From Leptobrachium leishanense (taxonomy: Eukaryota > Chordata > Amphibia > Anura > Megophryidae): DNA of 64,000 nt. Location of the stretch: NCBI GenBank assembly GCA_009667805.1, contig CM019068.1, positions 5,067,218-5,131,217 of the forward strand, given 5' to 3'. Positions 44,465 to 56,893 of the stretch are shown here, one piece after another (within the stretch, counting starts at the first letter, position 1; every line of letters begins with the position of its first letter). The translations under genes were made by a program, and so were the position numbers. Under the pieces are notes generated by a model. It saw only the letters and a program-made list of their open reading frames with translations. It made no database searches and was not told the DNA's origin.

Positions 44465-47400
44465 TTAGGCAACATATACAGGCTCAGCAGCAAGCATACA
44501 ATGGGTTAAATACACTTCCTCAAGGTGACTCATGCTTCGGGCTATCTCAGCTAACATAGCAGACACTTCGGGCAACCTTCGCACTGTGGTGACGGCCTCT
44601 TCAGTGCTATGTCCTGGTGAGTCGTAGGTGAGTCTTTGGGGCGGTCGAACAGAGCATTTTGGTTCTGGCTCAATCAGTTCTTCTTCAGGTGGAAGTACTA
44701 TAGGCGCGGGTTCAGTTCTTCTTTCTACCACTGGAGCAGACATCTCTTCGGAATATGATCCTTCCAGTGAAGGCATAGAGCTGTAGTCTACAGGGATTTC
44801 AACAGTCTCGGGGACTTCTAACTGAAATTCAGGAGCCTCAGGCCTCAAATTACTTTCCCACCGTTCAGGAACCGAGATAACCTCTTCAGGCTCCGGTGAG
44901 CGCATCCAGTCCAGACAAAAACTCTCGTCCTCACTGTCCCTTTCGCTCTCTTCGACAGCCCGGGTCTGCTGAGACCGAGTAACAGGAGGCACACGTGGAG
45001 CAGGCGGATTCGGCAGAGAAAGTTCATCCCCAACTGGTATCCTCACAGCCTCTCTCAAAGGTAATAAATGATTCCGGTGCCAGTTCTTAAGAGGCCCAGC
45101 CTTTCCATCCGGCCGGATTTGATACACCGGCAGACCCGGCAGTTGCTTGCAGACAATGTAGACTTGAGAACTCCATCTATCCGCTAACTTGTGCCTCGCA
45201 GCAGCACCCAAGTTCTTCAACAAAACCCTATCACCGGGTTGTAGATCCTGTATCCGAACCTTCAAGTCATAGTTCCGTTTATTCCTCTGTTCCCTGTTTC
45301 CTGAGGTCAAATGGGCCTGGTCAAACGCAGAAGCCAGATTCTTTCGAAGTCTATCCACATAATTTCTATGAGAAGCTACCGACGTCTGGTCTAGAGATAG
45401 CCCAAACGCCAAATCAACTGGCAGTCGAGCTTCTCTTCCGAACATAAGGCGGTACGGTGAGTATCCAGTGGCATCACTTTCCATACTGTTATATGCATGT
45501 ACGAGTGTAGCTATGTGACGACTCTAGCTCTGCTTTTCTGTGTTTGACAGTGTCCCCAGCATATTTTGCAACGTGCGATTGAACCTTTCAGGCTGAGCAT
45601 CACCTTGAGGGTGATATGGTGTAGTTCGGGTCTTTTGGATTCCCAACAGTTCCAGTAATTGCCCAACAAGCCGACTTTCAAAGTCTCTACCCTGATCAGA
45701 GTGTATTCTCTTTGGTAGGCCGTAGTGAACAAAGAACTTTTCCATCAGAACCTTCGCCATTGTCGGAGCATGTTGGTCTTTCGTAGAAAAGGCTTGGGCG
45801 TAACGTGTGAAGTGATCAGTCACTATAAGAATATTTCCCTGCCCACTAGCATCCGGCTCTAAGAATATGAAGTCAATGCACACCAAATCCATGGGTCCTT
45901 GACTTTGCAGATGGCTCATTGGAGCGGTTTGGGTCGGTAGGGTCTTCCTTTGAATACACCTCAGACATGAATGGCAGTAACTTTCCACTTCAGCTCTCAT
46001 GCAAGGCCAATAGAACCTGTCTCGCACCAGCTTAAAAGTCCTTTCTGCGCCCAAATGTCCATGCTCATCATGTAGCGATCGCAGCACACTCTCCCTATGT
46101 TTAATGGGAAGGAACAACTGTTGGGTCTCTTCAGCATTGGTTGAGGGGCCCCTTCGGTAGACCACCCCATCCAACATCTTCAACCGTTCCCACTCTTTGT
46201 AGACCAATCTGGCTCCATCTGGGGAATTGGTCAGCAGAATTTCCCGCTGGTTCGCAGTTAGGGCCTTTGGTTAACGCAATTAAAGGGTCTCTGGCCTGAT
46301 CAGTTTTCAGGTCCTGTTTTGAAAAGGTGGGCAGACTTTCATCCCTCAACTGCGTAGGGTTGCAGTAGAACTCCAGAACAGCCGCAGCCATTACTCCTAT
46401 GGCCTCCGCTTCAATCCCTCCCTTGACCCGGCACTCTGCTCCTTGACACAAAGCTTGTACCCCGTCTGGAGTTAACTGAGTCCATTCTGTAGTGTAGGGT
46501 CTTCTCGACAAAGCATCAGCAACTCGATTATTCACCCCAGGGCGATACTTCAGGCTGAACCGAAATCCTGACAGAGCGGCCAACCACCGATGTCCCGTTG
46601 CGTCCAGTTTTGCAGTAGTAAGGATGTAGGTAAGGGGATTGTTATCCGTCTTTATCACAAACTCGGCCCCATACAGATAGTCTTTTAGCTTGTCTACCAC
46701 TGCCCACTTTAAAGCTAGGAACTCCAACTTGTGGTAGGATAGTTTTTTTCGGAAGGCGTAAGGCTCCGGCTCACATACGCTACAGGCCTCAGCAATCCAC
46801 CATACTCTTGATACAAGACTCCTCCTAGACCTTCTCTGCTGGCATCCACATGTAACTCGTACGGCTTGTGAGGGTCCGCATAGGCCAAGACAGGAGCTCG
46901 AGTTAAACGCTCTTTCAGGTTCGTAAAAGCACCTTCGCACTGACTGGTCCATTCTCCCGGGATGGACTCTCGAGCTTTCCTTGGCCCTGGAGCTGACGGA
47001 TTTCGGTCGGAGACCTTGTGGCCTTCTTCTGTGCTTTCATTCTGTAGGAGCTTGTTCAGTGGTTGAGCTATTTTTGCAAATCCTCCTACAAATCTTTGAT
47101 AATAGGAACAGAACCCCAAGAAAGATCTAAGTTCAGTGACGTTTCGGGGTCTAGGCCAAGAAGCTACGGCCTCCATCTTCCGAGGATCTGTCGAAACGCC
47201 TTCTGCTGAGACCACATGTCCCAGATCTCTTCTCTCTTGTTCGTCCGTCGAATCGACGAGGACCATCTAGTCATCCATTTAGGGAATAGGGTGGGTCACG
47301 GTGAGTGCGTAGATGGCTTTCCAAAACAATTCGCGCTCGAAATAGTCTCTGACAATGTGGACAGTGAATAGCCGCAGAAGATAGTAGTATATCACTACCT

Positions 47401-50400
47401 TTCCTGGCCAGCCTTTTTTGCTCAGCTGCCGCTGCCCTGCTGGTCTCATAGGATTGAGCTCCGTTCTTAATAGCTGATCTCCACTTGATTTTGTTCTGAG
47501 CAGCAAGCTCCCAGTTAATGGGGTTAATATTGAAGGCCTTTAGAGCTGCTTTCAGTGTGTCTTTGTAGCGCTTTTTTTGACCTCCTTGGGAGCGCTTGCT
47601 TTGTATAAGTTCGCCAAATAACAACATCTTTGGAAGTCGATTGTCTTTCATACGAGCTACGTGTCCTGCCCATCATAATTGAGACTGCGCCAGGATGGTG
47701 AAGATGCTGGGTAGGTCCGCTCTAACAAGGACCTCGGTATCAGGCACTTCGTCTTGCCACTTAATACCAAGAGGTTTTCTAAGAGATGTTGTGTGTAACA
47801 AAAATGGTTTAATTTCTTGGCGTGACGCTGGTAGATTGTCCACGTTTCACATCCATGGAGCAACGTCGAAAGGACTGCTGCGCGATACACCTTGATCTTG
47901 GTTTTTTGTCTGATACCTCTCCTGTCCCACACATTTTTACGGAGTCTTCCAAATGCTGCGTTTGCTTTTGCGAGTCTAGCAATCAACTCGTCGTCCATGA
48001 CGACAGATCTAGAAAGGATGCTGCCCAAGTACGTGAATTTGTCCACCGCGTTTAGACGCTGCCCACTGATGGTGATGCTGGGTTCAGCGTAAGTCTTCCT
48101 GGGAGCTAGCTGATACATCACTTCAGGTTTTCTTTCTATTGATAGTGAGACCAAAGTTATTGCAGGCATCAGCAAAAACGTCAGCGCTGTGTTGCATATT
48201 GCCTTCCGAAGCAGCGTTGAGGGCACAGTCGTCTGCGAACAGAAGCTCATTTATGATGTTATGTTTGACCTTGGTTTTCGCTTGAAGCCTTCTGAGATTA
48301 AAGACTGATCCATCAGTACGAAATCGAATTGGCAAGTCCGTGGTGGATTCCTTGAATGCATCAGACAGCATTGCAGAATACATGATGCTGAAGAGTGTGG
48401 GAGCCAGGACACAGCCCTGCTTCACTCCATTTGTAACAGGAAATGCTTGAGATGATTGACCGTTTTCCTGGACTCGAGCCAACATGCCATCATGTAACTG
48501 CCGGGTGATAGCGGTAAACTTGTCTGGGCATCCATACTTCTTCATGATTTTCCACAGGCCATCTCTGCTGACCGTGTCAAAAGCCTTGTTTAGGTCAATG
48601 ACTATGGAATATAGGGAAGACTATATCCCAGATACGTAACAGACGGTAAACAAAATTGACATTTCTCCAGGGACAGCTTCAATCCCTCTTCTTGGATCCT
48701 CTTCAAGACCTTGTCCAAACGTTGCTCATGTTCTTCCAGAGTCTTCCCAAACACAATTATGTCATCCAGGTACACTAATACTTCGATCAGATTCATGTCC
48801 ACGACTGTCTTCTCCATTAACCGTTGGAACGTGGCTGGAGCCCCCGTAAGGCCTTGAGGCATTCTGTTGAATTCGAAGAACTCCAATGGGCAGATGAACG
48901 CAGTCTTCTCCTTGTCTTCAGGATGCATTGGTATCTGGTGATACCCACATCACAGGTCTAGTACACTAAACCATTTTGCTCCAGACAAACACTGTAAGGC
49001 ATCTTCTATCCGAGGAGTAGCATATTGATCCAGGATGGTTCTCCGATTCAGTGTGCGATAGTCTATGCATAGGCGGACAGAACCATTCTTTTTCCGGACC
49101 ATTACTATTGGAGATGCATATGGGCTCCTGGACTCTTGGATCACCTTGGTTCTTTGCAGTTCATTCAGCTGTTCTCGTAGATCATCCAAGTCTCCCAGCG
49201 GAACTCGTCTTGACCTTTCACGAAATGGCTTGTCTTCTTGTAATCGAATGCGGTGCTCAGTACTTTTAGCTAGGCCTACGTCGAACTCATCTTTCGAGAA
49301 CAAGTCTCTCCACTCTAGAACTTGAGACTGAAGACGTTTCTTCCATTCAGGCAAAATGGGAGCGTCCTTGGGGTAGACTCTTTCATCTGGAATCTCTTTA
49401 TCCACTCCCCCTCCTAAATCGGTAGGAGAGAGGGGCATAGCGGACGCTACTTGCCCGATAGGCATTCGTGCTTTAAGGACTACTGGAGAATCAGACACAT
49501 TGCACACGCTGACTGAGACTCTTCCTCATGTTCGTTTCAAAGCTTTAGTGGAGATTATTTCAGGGATTACTTCTACTCCGGCTTCACTCCCATGATTAAA
49601 ATCGGTTTCCAGTACCACATAGGGACCTGGTTGCGATCCGTTCAACTTGACTGAAGCCCGGAAGCTCGCTACTTCTCCTGCTTGCAGAACCTTCTGTTCC
49701 TTCCAATCTCCACAGGCGCCCCACTTCAGCAGGTGCCTTCTGTTCTTCGACCATTCTCTGGTAGACTGGACGTAACATTGGGTGTACTCCTTTGGTAGAA
49801 CCTTCTTCCAATACGATAGGTGTCAGGAGACGTCGCACCAAATTAGTATTCGTCCCCACTATCATGGAACTCCTGTTTGCCCCTGAAAGCCGAGGACACA
49901 CAATGGCCAATGCATCACAACCTCCGGACTGTCCGATGACTTCGGATCCGATCTCCAATTTCACCTGTAGATACCAGTCATAAGGGAGTTTCTCAGTTCC
50001 GATACCCCAGATCTCCAGATCCATCAATTTCTGTAACGGGATGTGCTTCAAGTGTTTCTCATAGAAGTCTCGGTAGATCAATGTCACTTGAGCCCCTGAA
50101 TCCAATAGGGCTTTAGTGTAGACTCCCTCCACTTGGATTGGCACAATAGGAGAAGGACCTATCAGCTGGTCAGGAAACTTGGTGGTGGCACCAGGACACT
50201 TAGACCCAGTTTGTTGTACCCTGGCCTTCTTCTTGGCCCGTGTAGGTTTTGGGTGTGCATTGCTTTTCCATGACGTAGGTCCGGATGCTAAGGGAGTGAC
50301 TCTTTCAGTCCTGGCAGGCTCGGCAGTTGGCCGGACTTTTGGCCCTCTCGCCCTCTTAGTCCTGGCTGGATTTTTGGAGCGGGTTTCAACCTTCGGGCAC

Positions 50401-50417
50401 CTAGGTTGCTCCTTCAC
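44465..50417 (-). pseudogene. gypsy-3 pol: protease, RT, RNase H, integrase (stops, frameshifts, LINE insert)
   Basis: Pol starts in the -1 frame relative to gag. Protease: TKALLDSGAQVTLIYRDFYE. RT: VRLCIDYRTLNRRT, MPQGLTGAPATFQRLM and LVYLDDIIVFGK, with an in-frame TGA near 48950. A LINE (47227-48625) splits the domain right after SVTYLG. RNase [19 protein letters not shown], a frameshift near 46730, then KTDNNPLTYILT and VADALSRRPY. Integrase: zinc finger HGHLGAERTF...CHSCLRCIQR, catalytic residues in VCIDFIF, IHSDQGRDFES and GDAQPERFNRTLQ. A TAG near 45490 separates the C-terminal tail (44465-45484, LQPGDRVLLKNLG). The copy is inactive. Confidence 0.9.
47227..48625 (-). mobile_element. 5'-truncated LINE with C2H2 finger inserted in gypsy-3 RT
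   Basis: Minus-strand coding pieces read KIMKKYGCPDKFTAITRQL, GVKQGCVLAPTLFSIMYSAM, ELLFADDCALNAAS (RT catalytic FADD), then TYLGSILSRS and LLHGCETWTIY, and end with a C2H2 finger HCPHCQRLFRARIVLESHLR-TH. Frame breaks occur near 47690. The clade is unsure: the terminal finger is seen in several non-LTR groups. The 8-bp repeat TCCCAGAT at 47219-47226 and 48626-48633 is the target-site duplication. Gypsy RT sequence continues cleanly on both sides. Confidence 0.85.
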
Positions 50418-51899
50418 TTGGGTCCTCTGGCGTTTCCCGCCGGTGAGGTAGATAACAGCCCTTCCAAGGCTTTCAAGAACTCCTCAACTCTATTTCCTTC
50501 AGGCTTTTTTCTTTTGCATTGTGCGCGGAAGTGGCCCATTTCTCCACAACTGAAACATCTCTTCTTTGAAAGCGGAGACGCAGTCGCCTGCTGTGATTCG
50601 GTTGAAGGGCCCTGACTAGACGCCACAGCAACTCCGGTTGTCTGCATGTCTGTAAGAAACTTCTGCATATCTGTCTGTGTCTCTGTCACCTTCAACAATA
50701 CTCGGCACAGTTCCGCATGCGCCTGTTGCAATTCAGCTTGAGCTTCTTGTACCTTCTTAACAGTTTTGTTCAGCTCACCATGTGCAGAGAGGTTTAATTC
50801 TTTGGCAGTCTTCTCTGTGGAAAAAGCGATCAGATGCTCTTGTTCGTCCACGTCGGATCCATAGGCATCCAACGAGTCACTTTCAGGCTGCAAACATTCG
50901 TTATGCCTCACAGGTTGCGCGTAAGCTCTTTCTCCTCTCCTGAAGGATTTTTCTTCCCGTAAAGCCTCCTCCTCTCTGACAGCTCAGATCAGTTCCAGGT
51001 AATTCAGTTCCTGATTACCCTCCCTGCTTCTCAGCTGCAGCATCACTGGATCTAGAGGTTGAGCGCCCCTCAGGATCTGTTTTATTCGGCTCTTATCTAC
51101 TTCAGCCGGTTCGGCCCCTTTCTTGAGGAGTATCTGGTGCAGAATCTTATTTAGGCGCCTCATATATTCGGTCATTCTCTCACCTTTCCGCTGGTAGGTG
51201 TGTTCATACTGTTATACGAGCTCTGCAGCCTTTTCCGTTCGCCCAAAAACTTCCTCCAGAACATTTAAATAATCTAAAGCAGTGCAGTCTTTCTTGCTCA
51301 ATTTTAGGTTTCTTACAGCCTCTGACGCAGGTCCCTTTAAGCTCTCAGTGATCCTTTGCTTTTTCTGTGCTTCAGGGACGTCCCACTCATCCAGAGCCTG
51401 CATCGCCTGTTCCACCCATTCTTCGAAGGTTTCTTCTCCCGCCGGAGTTGGTACGTTTCCTGTAAAATTTCTCAACCGCCGATAACCAAAGTTAGTATGC
51501 GCAGGGCTTGTTCTCTGACATTTAGCCAGCAAATCTCCAATAGCCACTATAAATTCAGGCCCGATCATGGCCAACGGACTGGGCGCGGGAACACTTGCGG
51601 ATTCGCCACGTGGCGCACTTGGCTGAATCAGTTGGACTTCCACCTCATCGGTCAGCTTCACGCTCGCTCCCTGAAAACACACTGGAACACCCTTTCTCCA
51701 CTCAAAAAGAACATACGTGTGAGAGGTATCTGGGTTCTCTTTAATGTCCAGGATTAACCCCCGATGATCTGGTGTCAGTGCGGCCATGGCCTGGTGAATC
51801 TGATCTTCGACCCAAGTGTCTGCAGGAATATCCATGGCTACACAATTCTAACTGACTACTGTGCTCCTCACACCACTTGGCAACAGTGTCTGGATCCAT
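50414..51899 (-). pseudogene. gypsy-3 gag, PNMA-like capsid protein with CCHC knuckle
   Basis: The ATG at 51899 gives MDPDTVAKWCEEHSSQLEL, shifts frame, then MDIPADTWVEDQIHQAMAAL. The capsid part reads RRLRNFTGNVPTPAGEETFE, EWVEQAMQALDEWDVPEAQK and ITESLKGPASEAVRNLKLS. This matches the PNMA (paraneoplastic Ma antigen) pattern of a short WC N-terminal motif, an LFSG...PGEETF box, LEEW, and ESLRGPAADVI. The capsid C-terminal part (RMTEYMRRLNKILHQILLKK) also matches. In-frame stops lie at about 51209 (TAA) and 50981 (TGA). A knuckle CFSCGEMGHFRAQC ends the protein. PNMA genes are known to derive from Ty3/gypsy gag; this is a retrotransposon copy, not a domesticated gene. Confidence 0.85.
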
Positions 51900-51957
51900 A
51901 TTTAACCCTTTAAATGCGGTTTTTCCAGAGACTGGATCCCGGAAACGAGCCCCCACA

Positions 51958-52950
51958 TGTAGCGCTCACTCCCGGAGGAGCCGCTGAAATTGAACCTCGG
52001 GTCAGTCTCCCCGCACTAGGGAATAAATATACTCCAGCACCATCGTGGATTTTATAAATTATATAGTTTACTGGATAAACTGGCATATAATGAGTAACAC
52101 GGTATATATATATTTACAGTACTTTGTAATGCGGGAAACGCGCAGCGGAAAAGAAATACAATGCTTCGTAATGCGAGAAAAGCGCAGCGGAAAAGAGAAA
52201 AATATATCTTTAACCCCCTTTTGTGGTTGGGGAGTGAGTCCCGTACAGGTTATGTCCCAAAGAATGTTTGTGTGTGTGTGTGTTGGTACCCGGGTACAAT
52301 ATTCAACTGGCCAGTGAATTATTTATGAGGTATCTTCGACTAGTCACGTTGGGGCCCTGTGGGTTTTGAAACAAATTGCAGCGTGCTTTAGATTTTTCAC
52401 AACGGCCTGGAAGGCCTCTCACCCATCCGCCAGATACTCTGTGCTCCGCTCGACCCAGGACGTCTCTCCGATCGATTTTGACTGGGGTTCTCTGTGTCAC
52501 CGGCTCCGCTGTCTTGCTTGTCTGTATCTGCCACAGATGTCCAGCTCACCGCCTGCACTCCCTCTTGGATCTATCTGCGGTTCTCCTAACTCGGGGTCCT
52601 CCAGCTCACTCGGGATCGGCTCAGGTTACTGTGGTGGATTACTGGGTCTTCATAAGATAAAGGCGGAAAACCCGGTCTCCAGCTCGGTCAGGCCCCACCT
52701 ACGCTCCGGCCTGGTCACTGTCCCGTTCAACTACACTGCGTCTTGCTCCTGTCACTCCTAGGCGCGCTCTGCCAGCTCTTTCCACGAGGCTCAGGATGTC
52801 AGCGTCTCTCTCCCACCCACTTCCTGTCCCCGCCCGCAAAGCATGCCGGGAAATGTAGTCCCAATGTTCAGTGTCTCACATCGCACTTGTCTCCCTCCGG
52901 TGGCCAAAAACAAGCACTACAACGGCAGGGAATTTAAAACCAGCGCTACA
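51958..52950 (-). repeat. 5' LTR of gypsy-3
   Basis: A 993-bp LTR with the same TGTAGCGC/GCGCTACA ends as the partner LTR. Frames inside it (for example 52366-52761) are shared with the other LTR and are not genes. Confidence 0.95.
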
Positions 52951-53027
52951 CAGTGATATACAGTATATAGATATATGAATGACACACTGATATATAATAA
53001 GTGGGGGGAAATGTATATGAATGGTAG

Positions 53028-54081
53028 TGTCACGGAAGGGACATAGGGGCTCTGCGCAGCGAGACCCAGGACTCAAACCCAAGACATTTTTAAAAGGACC
53101 TTGTGTTCCTTTGAACGTTTGCAGTGTGCGTTTCAATGTATGAACAGTTTATTTTCCTTGCTAGATGTGGTTTTACTTGATGTGCTGTAATAAGATGTAC
53201 CCTGTTTTAAATATACTTTACATCGTTTGGTTTTAGTTTAATTTAGTTTAGTGAAATGACATAGCTTTGGTTTTAAAATACTATATTCCTGTAGGTAAAT
53301 GTGTCTTTGTGTATACAGTAAACAAGCTTTGCTGTTGTGTAAATTATGCGTCAGGGATTTTCCCCATTATCTAAGTACATGTTTAATTTAAGGGATCTCT
53401 GATAGAGTGTGTGTTTAATCTGATGTGCTGGAACAATAGATGTAGAAATGTTATGTGGACTGAAGGCTAAGAGAATGTGAAGAATGTTGATTGTAAATAA
53501 CTGCCATACCTCATTGTATGGGTAGGCTCCTAATTAGTATGGGTATGCAAATTATGACTGCTATACTTCAGCATAAATAGTGGCGTTGTTCATTAAGGAT
53601 TCAGTTCATCTGAGTGTTTGAAACATACAGCTCTGCCTGGTGTTTTCATTTCACGTCGGCTACATATCACCACCACCCAGGAACGGGTCCCTCTAACTTT
53701 GCGGCAGAACCTCGATTCGCCGCGCCGTTGCGCCACCTATTTTGGGATACCGCAACCACCCAGAATTGGGACCTCGACTCAGCACCGTGCCAGCATCGTC
53801 AAGGAGACTCTACTGAACCGCGGTTCGCCACGCAGACCGTCTCCAGCCTTTCAATGGTCAGTAGATCCGCTGCTCGAGACGCCGAGTGCCGTGCCACTCG
53901 GTAGTCGAGCGGATTTCCACCGTGGGTGCCCCATCTACTCTCCAGATCTACACCGCCACGTAGGCTTCTACCCAAGCCGCTCGAGACGCCGGGTGCCGTG
54001 CCACTCGGTAGTCGGGCTTGGCAACACCAACGAGGGGGTCAGATAGAGCCGGACCGCAGGCGGATACTCCATTCCGTCATA
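53028..54081 (+). repeat. 5' LTR of the non-autonomous element
   Basis: A TATA-like cataaatagtgg stands at 53571-53582 (also in the other LTR), near attcagttcatctgagtg, a plausible transcription start region. Frames such as 53618-54046 recur in the 3' LTR and are not separate genes. Confidence 0.9.
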
Positions 54082-54856
54082 CTGGTGGCAGCGGTGGGAT
54101 CGCTCTCTGCCGGCCCCTAGGAGACATACGCCATGGCGGTGTACACCCACTACGACAGGGACACCCTGCGTGGGATGTTGGAGAACCGGGGGGAACGCCG
54201 GGTAACAAGAAGAGAAAGACCCTGATCAAGGAACTGACCAGGATGGATCAGGACGAGGCGATGATGCCCGTCCCCAGCCCTGTCCAGGCGGAGGTGGAGG
54301 AAGATGCTGGCCTCAGAGAGTTGCGGCGTCGGATTGCCCTGCTCGGTGATGCCCCGGCGGAGGGGCCAGATACGAGGTGATACGGAAGTTCTACCGGGAA
54401 GTTGAGCAGGAGAAGGAACGCCAGCACAGTTGCGGTTGGCAGAGCTCCGCGGAGCAGAGACTGAATACAGTAACCCCGAACCCTACCCCGTGGAACCCTG
54501 GGTCGAGGCTCACAGCTCGACTGGAGCTTCACCTTGGGATCTGCAACCCCCAGTGATTGCCCTTGCGGGACTCTCAGCTCGCCTGGAGCCTGTACTAAGG
54601 ACGTCACTCATCCCAGCGACCCTCGGATGGAGACTCACAGCTCGCCTGGAGCTGCATCTGAGGACGCCACATTCCCCGTTGAGGAGCGGTGCTCCTGTGC
54701 TGGCACCTTCGCCGACATGAAGGTCGTGTTGGCAAGAAGGCTGCAGGAGGGCCTGGAGCGGGACCAGAGGTCCACAGAGGAACTGTGGTACGAGGCCCTG
54801 GACCATGAGCGGGACTGCCATGGTGTGTACATTCCTTCGACGCTGTCGTCCATTGG

Positions 54857-55492
54857 GTGCAGTACGATGTGCGAGCAGCGTTCCTGCAAGGTCAGGCCCC
54901 AGAGGAGTGGGAGGCCGAGCTCCGGAGTCTGGTGCAACAGGAGATCGCACTGGACGCCGCGTACCGCGCGCTCCGGTGGCTAACCGCCCCTCCGACCGTG
55001 CGCCCTATTGAAGGCAGTTCCACTGCAGGGCCTCGCTACGGAGGCACGGGGCTGCTCTACGAGGGCATGGCCGCCGACCCCGAGTTTGGAGAGGAGACAG
55101 AGGAACGGATGGAAGACATCCTGGAGCGACGGGAACTGGAGATTCCGTCAGACAGCAGGGACTCGGTGTTTGAGGAGCTGGAGTCCCTAGCCGAGCGAGA
55201 GTGGGAGCTCGAGGTGGCTTACCGAAAACTGTTGGACGGCGTTCCGCAGTCGAGCCTGAGCTCCCCGTGGTGGGACGGGTCGGCGGAGGAAGTCGACAGT
55301 CCCCAGGTTTGGGACCTATGGGAGGCCGAGGCGGACCCATGGGTGCCCGTGGGGGTTCCGGCAGAGGAAGTTACCCCCTTCACCCCGCAAGAGGACAGGG
55401 TGGCTGAGGCCACGGGTCCAGTGGGGGAGGAGACGGATGGTCTCCCCGGGATGGGTTGTGCGCAACCATTGTTTGCCCCGGGGGTGAAGTGA
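54857..55492 (+). CDS. acidic protein of the non-autonomous LTR element, function unknown
   Basis: A 211-codon frame rich in Glu, Trp and Leu with two similar segments: APEEWEAELRSLVQQEIALD followed by AAYRALRWL, and ELESLAEREWELEVAYRKLL. The two E-x3-L-x7-E...AAYR/VAYRKLL blocks look like an internal duplication and are probably helical. No gag, knuckle or enzyme motif is seen. It sits where gag would be and may be a reduced structural protein. It ends just before the 160-bp repeats. The upstream frame 54018-54380 (ELTRMDQDEAMMPVPS) might belong to the same protein after a frameshift. Confidence 0.5.
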   Translation: MQYDVRAAFLQGQAPEEWEAELRSLVQQEIALDAAYRALRWLTAPPTVRPIEGSSTAGPRYGGTGLLYEGMAADPEFGEETEERMEDILERRELEIPSDSRDSVFEELESLAEREWELEVAYRKLLDGVPQSSLSSPWWDGSAEEVDSPQVWDLWEAEADPWVPVGVPAEEVTPFTPQEDRVAEATGPVGEETDGLPGMGCAQPLFAPGVK

Positions 55493-56540
55493 CCATCCTT
55501 CCCCAAGGAGATCTTCAACCAGCGGAAGAGCTGGCTACGGGGCAGAGTGCCGCTGGCCTCTGCCCACTGCTTACAGTCCGCCAGGAGAAGCAGACAGATG
55601 GTTCCCCCGGATGGGTTGTGCGCAACCATTGTTTGCCCCGGGGGTGAAGTGACCATCCTTCCCCAAGGAGATCTCCAACCAGCGGAAGAGCTGGCTACGG
55701 GGCAGAGTGCGCGCTGGCCTCTGCCCACTGCTTACAGTCTGCCAGGAGGAGCAGACAGATGGTTCCCTCGGGATGGGTTGTGCGCAACCATTGATTGCCC
55801 CGGGGGGGAAGAAACCATCCTCCCGCAAGGAGATCCTCACCCAGCTGAAGAGCTGGCCACGGGGCAGAGCGCCGCTGGCCTCTGCCCACTACCACGGTCT
55901 GCCAGGTGGAGCAGACAGATGGTCCCTCCGGGCTGGGTTGTGCGCAACCGCTGATGGCCCCGGGGGGGAAAGAAACCATCCTCCCGCAGGGAGATCCCCA
56001 CCCAGCGGAAGAGCTGACGCCAGGGCAGAGCGCCGCTGGCCTCTGCCCGTTTCTCCCAACTTGCCCCGCGGGGCAGAGCGAGGATGACCCCGTGCAACTG
56101 CTGTTGCATCCATTTGTCCCCTTCGTCGGCTGCAGGGAAGAGCAGCCAGGTTGGGCTCTATTTGCTCCTCCGGTTGCCGTGTCCGTACTTGGCCATCCAG
56201 CCGAAGAGCTGGCCACGGGGCAGAGTGCCGCTGGCCTCTGCCCATCTCCCACCCTCTGCCCCGAGGAGCAGAAAGGGGATACCCTCGCGCTGCTGATCCC
56301 GCAGCCCTTGACCCCATCTAACCCCCTGGTCTTTGTTCCGGTACCCACCTCCCCAGCAGAAGAGCTGGCAACGGGGCAGAGTGCATCTGGCCTCTGTCCA
56401 CCCTCCGTCGTCTGCCCTGAGGAGCAGGCGAGTTTACCCAAGCTGCTTGTCTCACAGCCGTTGACCCCACCTGACACCCGGGATGTCATTTCTGTGCCCA
56501 CTCCCCCAGCAGAAGAGCTGGCAACGGGAGAGAGGGCCGC
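55430..56540 (+). repeat. 160-bp tandem repeat in the element interior
   Basis: Near-identical units with period 160-161 bp start at about 55491, 55651, 55811 and 55972 (core gaagagctggctacggggca), followed by more diverged units to 56540. The frame 55906-57009 reads them as repeats of PAEELATGQSAAGLCP. Confidence 0.85.
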
Positions 56541-56893
56541 TGGCCTCTGCCCATCTCCACAACCCTTTGGCCCGGAGGCCCCATGCAGCCACTGTTTTCC
56601 CCAACGGCTGACCAGGACACTCGGGGCGCGTGCACTTGGCACCCGTTTTTCCCGGGTGCACGGTACCACTGGAAACGGCACAGGTGGTACCTCTCCCCAA
56701 CCACGGGACACTTATTCTGGAGGGGGTACCCCGAAGGACTTACAACCTGCCAGGCACGGCCGCGAGCACCACTGGAGAAGCCTGGCGGCTCGCCTCTTGC
56801 CCACGGACTATGGGCCGCAGAGACTGCACCGACTCCCCCTATACGACCCGTGTGGGTCCAACCGGCTCGTCGGACTTTGGAAAGGGGGAGGAG

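Larger units (their letters stand above)
43391..52950 (-). mobile_element. Ty3/gypsy element with PNMA-type gag (gypsy-3), full length
   Basis: LTRs at 43391-44395 and 51958-52950 both begin TGTAGCGC and end GCGCTACA. Flanking CAGT (43387-43390, 52951-52954) is a probable 4-bp TSD. On the minus strand a tRNA-Pro-like primer site (TGGGGGCTCG...CCGGGAT) follows the 5' LTR at about 51956, and a polypurine tract (AGGAGGGGGAGAA) precedes the 3' LTR at 44396. Gag, protease, RT, RNase H and integrase are all present with scattered stops, and a LINE sits in RT. The element lies inside the hAT-like composite. Confidence 0.92.

Noticed and set aside
53614..54046. Frames of 96-142 codons repeated at 57449-57916
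   Set aside because: They lie in the two LTRs of the non-autonomous element. Presence in both copies follows from LTR identity, and no motif is recognised.
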